Shown: one piece after another, positions 5,409-6,242 of the stretch
Numbering within the stretch: the first letter of the stretch is position 1
Layout of the letters: the number at the start of each line of letters is the position of its first letter
Source of the DNA: an uncultured Opitutaceae bacterium
Lineage (GTDB): Bacteria; Verrucomicrobiota; Verrucomicrobiae; Opitutales; Opitutaceae
DNA: 6,242 bases
Reading direction: 5' to 3'
Assembly (NCBI GenBank): GCA_946482625.1
Contig: CAMLSH010000236.1
Location: 1 to 6,242, forward strand
The notes under the pieces: generated by a model
Databases searched by the model: none
Told to the model about the DNA's origin: nothing
The model's input: only the letters and a program-made list of their open reading frames with translations
Program-made: the position numbers and the translations under genes

Positions 5409-6242
5409 TTAGGTACGGGCGGGAGCTTTCGCGGAGCTTTCGACGATCTTTTGGAGCGAAGAATTCGGGACCTGCGAGAAGTGTGAAGGTGTGATGGACG
5501 CAGACGCGCGGCCCTTTGAGAGGGAGCGAATGTCGGTGACGTAACCGAAGAGGAGTTCGAGGGGAACGTGCGCTGCGATGATGCAGGCGCCCGCCTTGTT
5601 CTCCATGCCTTGGATCTGACCGCGGCGACGGTTGATGTCGCCCATGAGATCGCCTTGGTACTCTTCAGGAGTGGTGACCTCGACGCCCATGATCGGCTCG
5701 AGGAGGATCGGCGACGCCTTCTTCATGGCTTCCTTGAAGCCGAAGATGCCGGCCATCTTGAACGCCATTTCCGACGAGTCGACCTCGTGGAAGGAACCGT
5801 CAACGATGCGAACGATGACGTCGACCACCGGATAACCGGCGACAACACCGTTGTTGCACGCTTCGAGAATACCTTCGGTCGAAGGCTTGATGAATTCTTT
5901 CGGGATCGAGCCGCCAACGGTCTCGTTGATGACTTCGACGCCCTTGCCCTTTTCGTTGGGCTCGATCTTGACGACGACGTGGCCGTATTGGCCCTTACCA
6001 CCGGACTGACGGATGAATTTACCTTCAGCCTCAGCAGGCGTGGTGATGGTCTCGCGGTAGGCGATCTGCGGCTTTCCGGAAGTCGCCTCGACCTTAAACT
6101 CGCGCTTCATGCGGTCGACGAGGATTTCGAGGTGAAGCTCGCCCATGCCGGCGAGAATCGTTTGGCCGGTGTCCTGATCCGTTTTGACGCGGAGGGTAGG
6201 ATCTTCGGCAACGAGGCGCTGAAGCGCGGTGCCGAGCTTTTC
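5409..6242 (-). CDS. fusA: Elongation factor G, C-terminal part (5' end outside window)
   Basis: EF-G is the GTPase that drives translocation and, with RRF, ribosome recycling. The reading frame is open to the window edge, so 277 C-terminal residues are visible; the GTPase domain and domain II lie outside. The first residues ([19 protein letters not shown], then [23 protein letters not shown]) belong to domain III. Domain IV begins near [14 protein letters not shown] (fragment 83-95) and has the tip segment [13 protein letters not shown]. Its His152 aligns with E. coli His583, important for translocation. Domain V starts near [13 protein letters not shown] and carries [13 protein letters not shown] (201-213). 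The end is less typical: [16 protein letters not shown] where most EF-G proteins have GRATYTMEF. An internal ATG at 6146 is not the start. rpsJ follows after 20 bases. Confidence 0.99.
   Translation of the reverse strand, partial: EKLGTALQRLVAEDPTLRVKTDQDTGQTILAGMGELHLEILVDRMKREFKVEATSGKPQIAYRETITTPAEAEGKFIRQSGGKGQYGHVVVKIEPNEKGKGVEVINETVGGSIPKEFIKPSTEGILEACNNGVVAGYPVVDVIVRIVDGSFHEVDSSEMAFKMAGIFGFKEAMKKASPILLEPIMGVEVTTPEEYQGDLMGDINRRRGQIQGMENKAGACIIAAHVPLELLFGYVTDIRSLSKGRASASITPSHFSQVPNSSLQKIVESSAKAPART

Noticed and set aside
5409..6146. Internal ATG as the start of a short, complete EF-G-like gene
   Set aside because: The frame stays open upstream to the window edge, and those 32 codons match EF-G domain III, so the ATG is internal and the gene is only cut by the window.

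Overview
The window is a conserved ribosomal-protein gene cluster, read entirely from the minus strand. It covers the end of the str-type region, the whole S10-type region and the first bases of the next gene. In transcription order (high to low coordinate) it holds: fusA (EF-G, 3' part only), rpsJ (S10), rplC (L3), rplD (L4), rplW (L23), rplB (L2), rpsS (S19), rplV (L22), rpsC (S3), rplP (L16), rpmC (L29), rpsQ (S17) and the first 16 codons of rplN (L14). From S10 onward this is the classical bacterial S10 order. There are no RNA genes, mobile elements, CRISPR arrays or foreign genes, and no stretch over 111 bases lacks a gene.

The organism is a bacterium with moderately high GC. The protein style (for example the L16 N-terminus and the S17 tail) and the fusA-rpsJ junction without a tuf gene suggest the PVC group, most likely Verrucomicrobia of an Opitutus-like type. 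This is an inference from memory of families, not a database match, and I hold it with moderate confidence.

Layout: fusA and rpsJ are 20 bases apart and look cotranscribed. A 111-base spacer with a GC-rich hairpin then separates rpsJ from rplC. From rplC to rplB the genes are tightly packed (18, -4 and 21 bases apart; rplD and rplW overlap as ATGA). rplB and rpsS are 18 bases apart. An 84-base spacer with an all-GC 8-bp stem separates rpsS from rplV. The distal genes follow at gaps of 9 (rplV-rpsC), 40 (rpsC-rplP), 29 (rplP-rpmC), 24 (rpmC-rpsQ) and 23 bases (rpsQ-rplN).

The products act together in translation. S10, S19, S3 and S17 build the small subunit. L3, L4, L23, L2, L22, L16, L29 and L14 build the large subunit, including the peptidyl-transferase surroundings (L2, L3, L16), the exit tunnel (L4, L22) and the tunnel exit rim (L23, L29). 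EF-G moves tRNA and mRNA through the finished ribosome.

No new system is visible. The points worth a second look are modest: the two spacer hairpins, the fusA-rpsJ link, the scarcity of Shine-Dalgarno sequences, and small lineage-specific changes in S17, S3, L22, L2 and EF-G.
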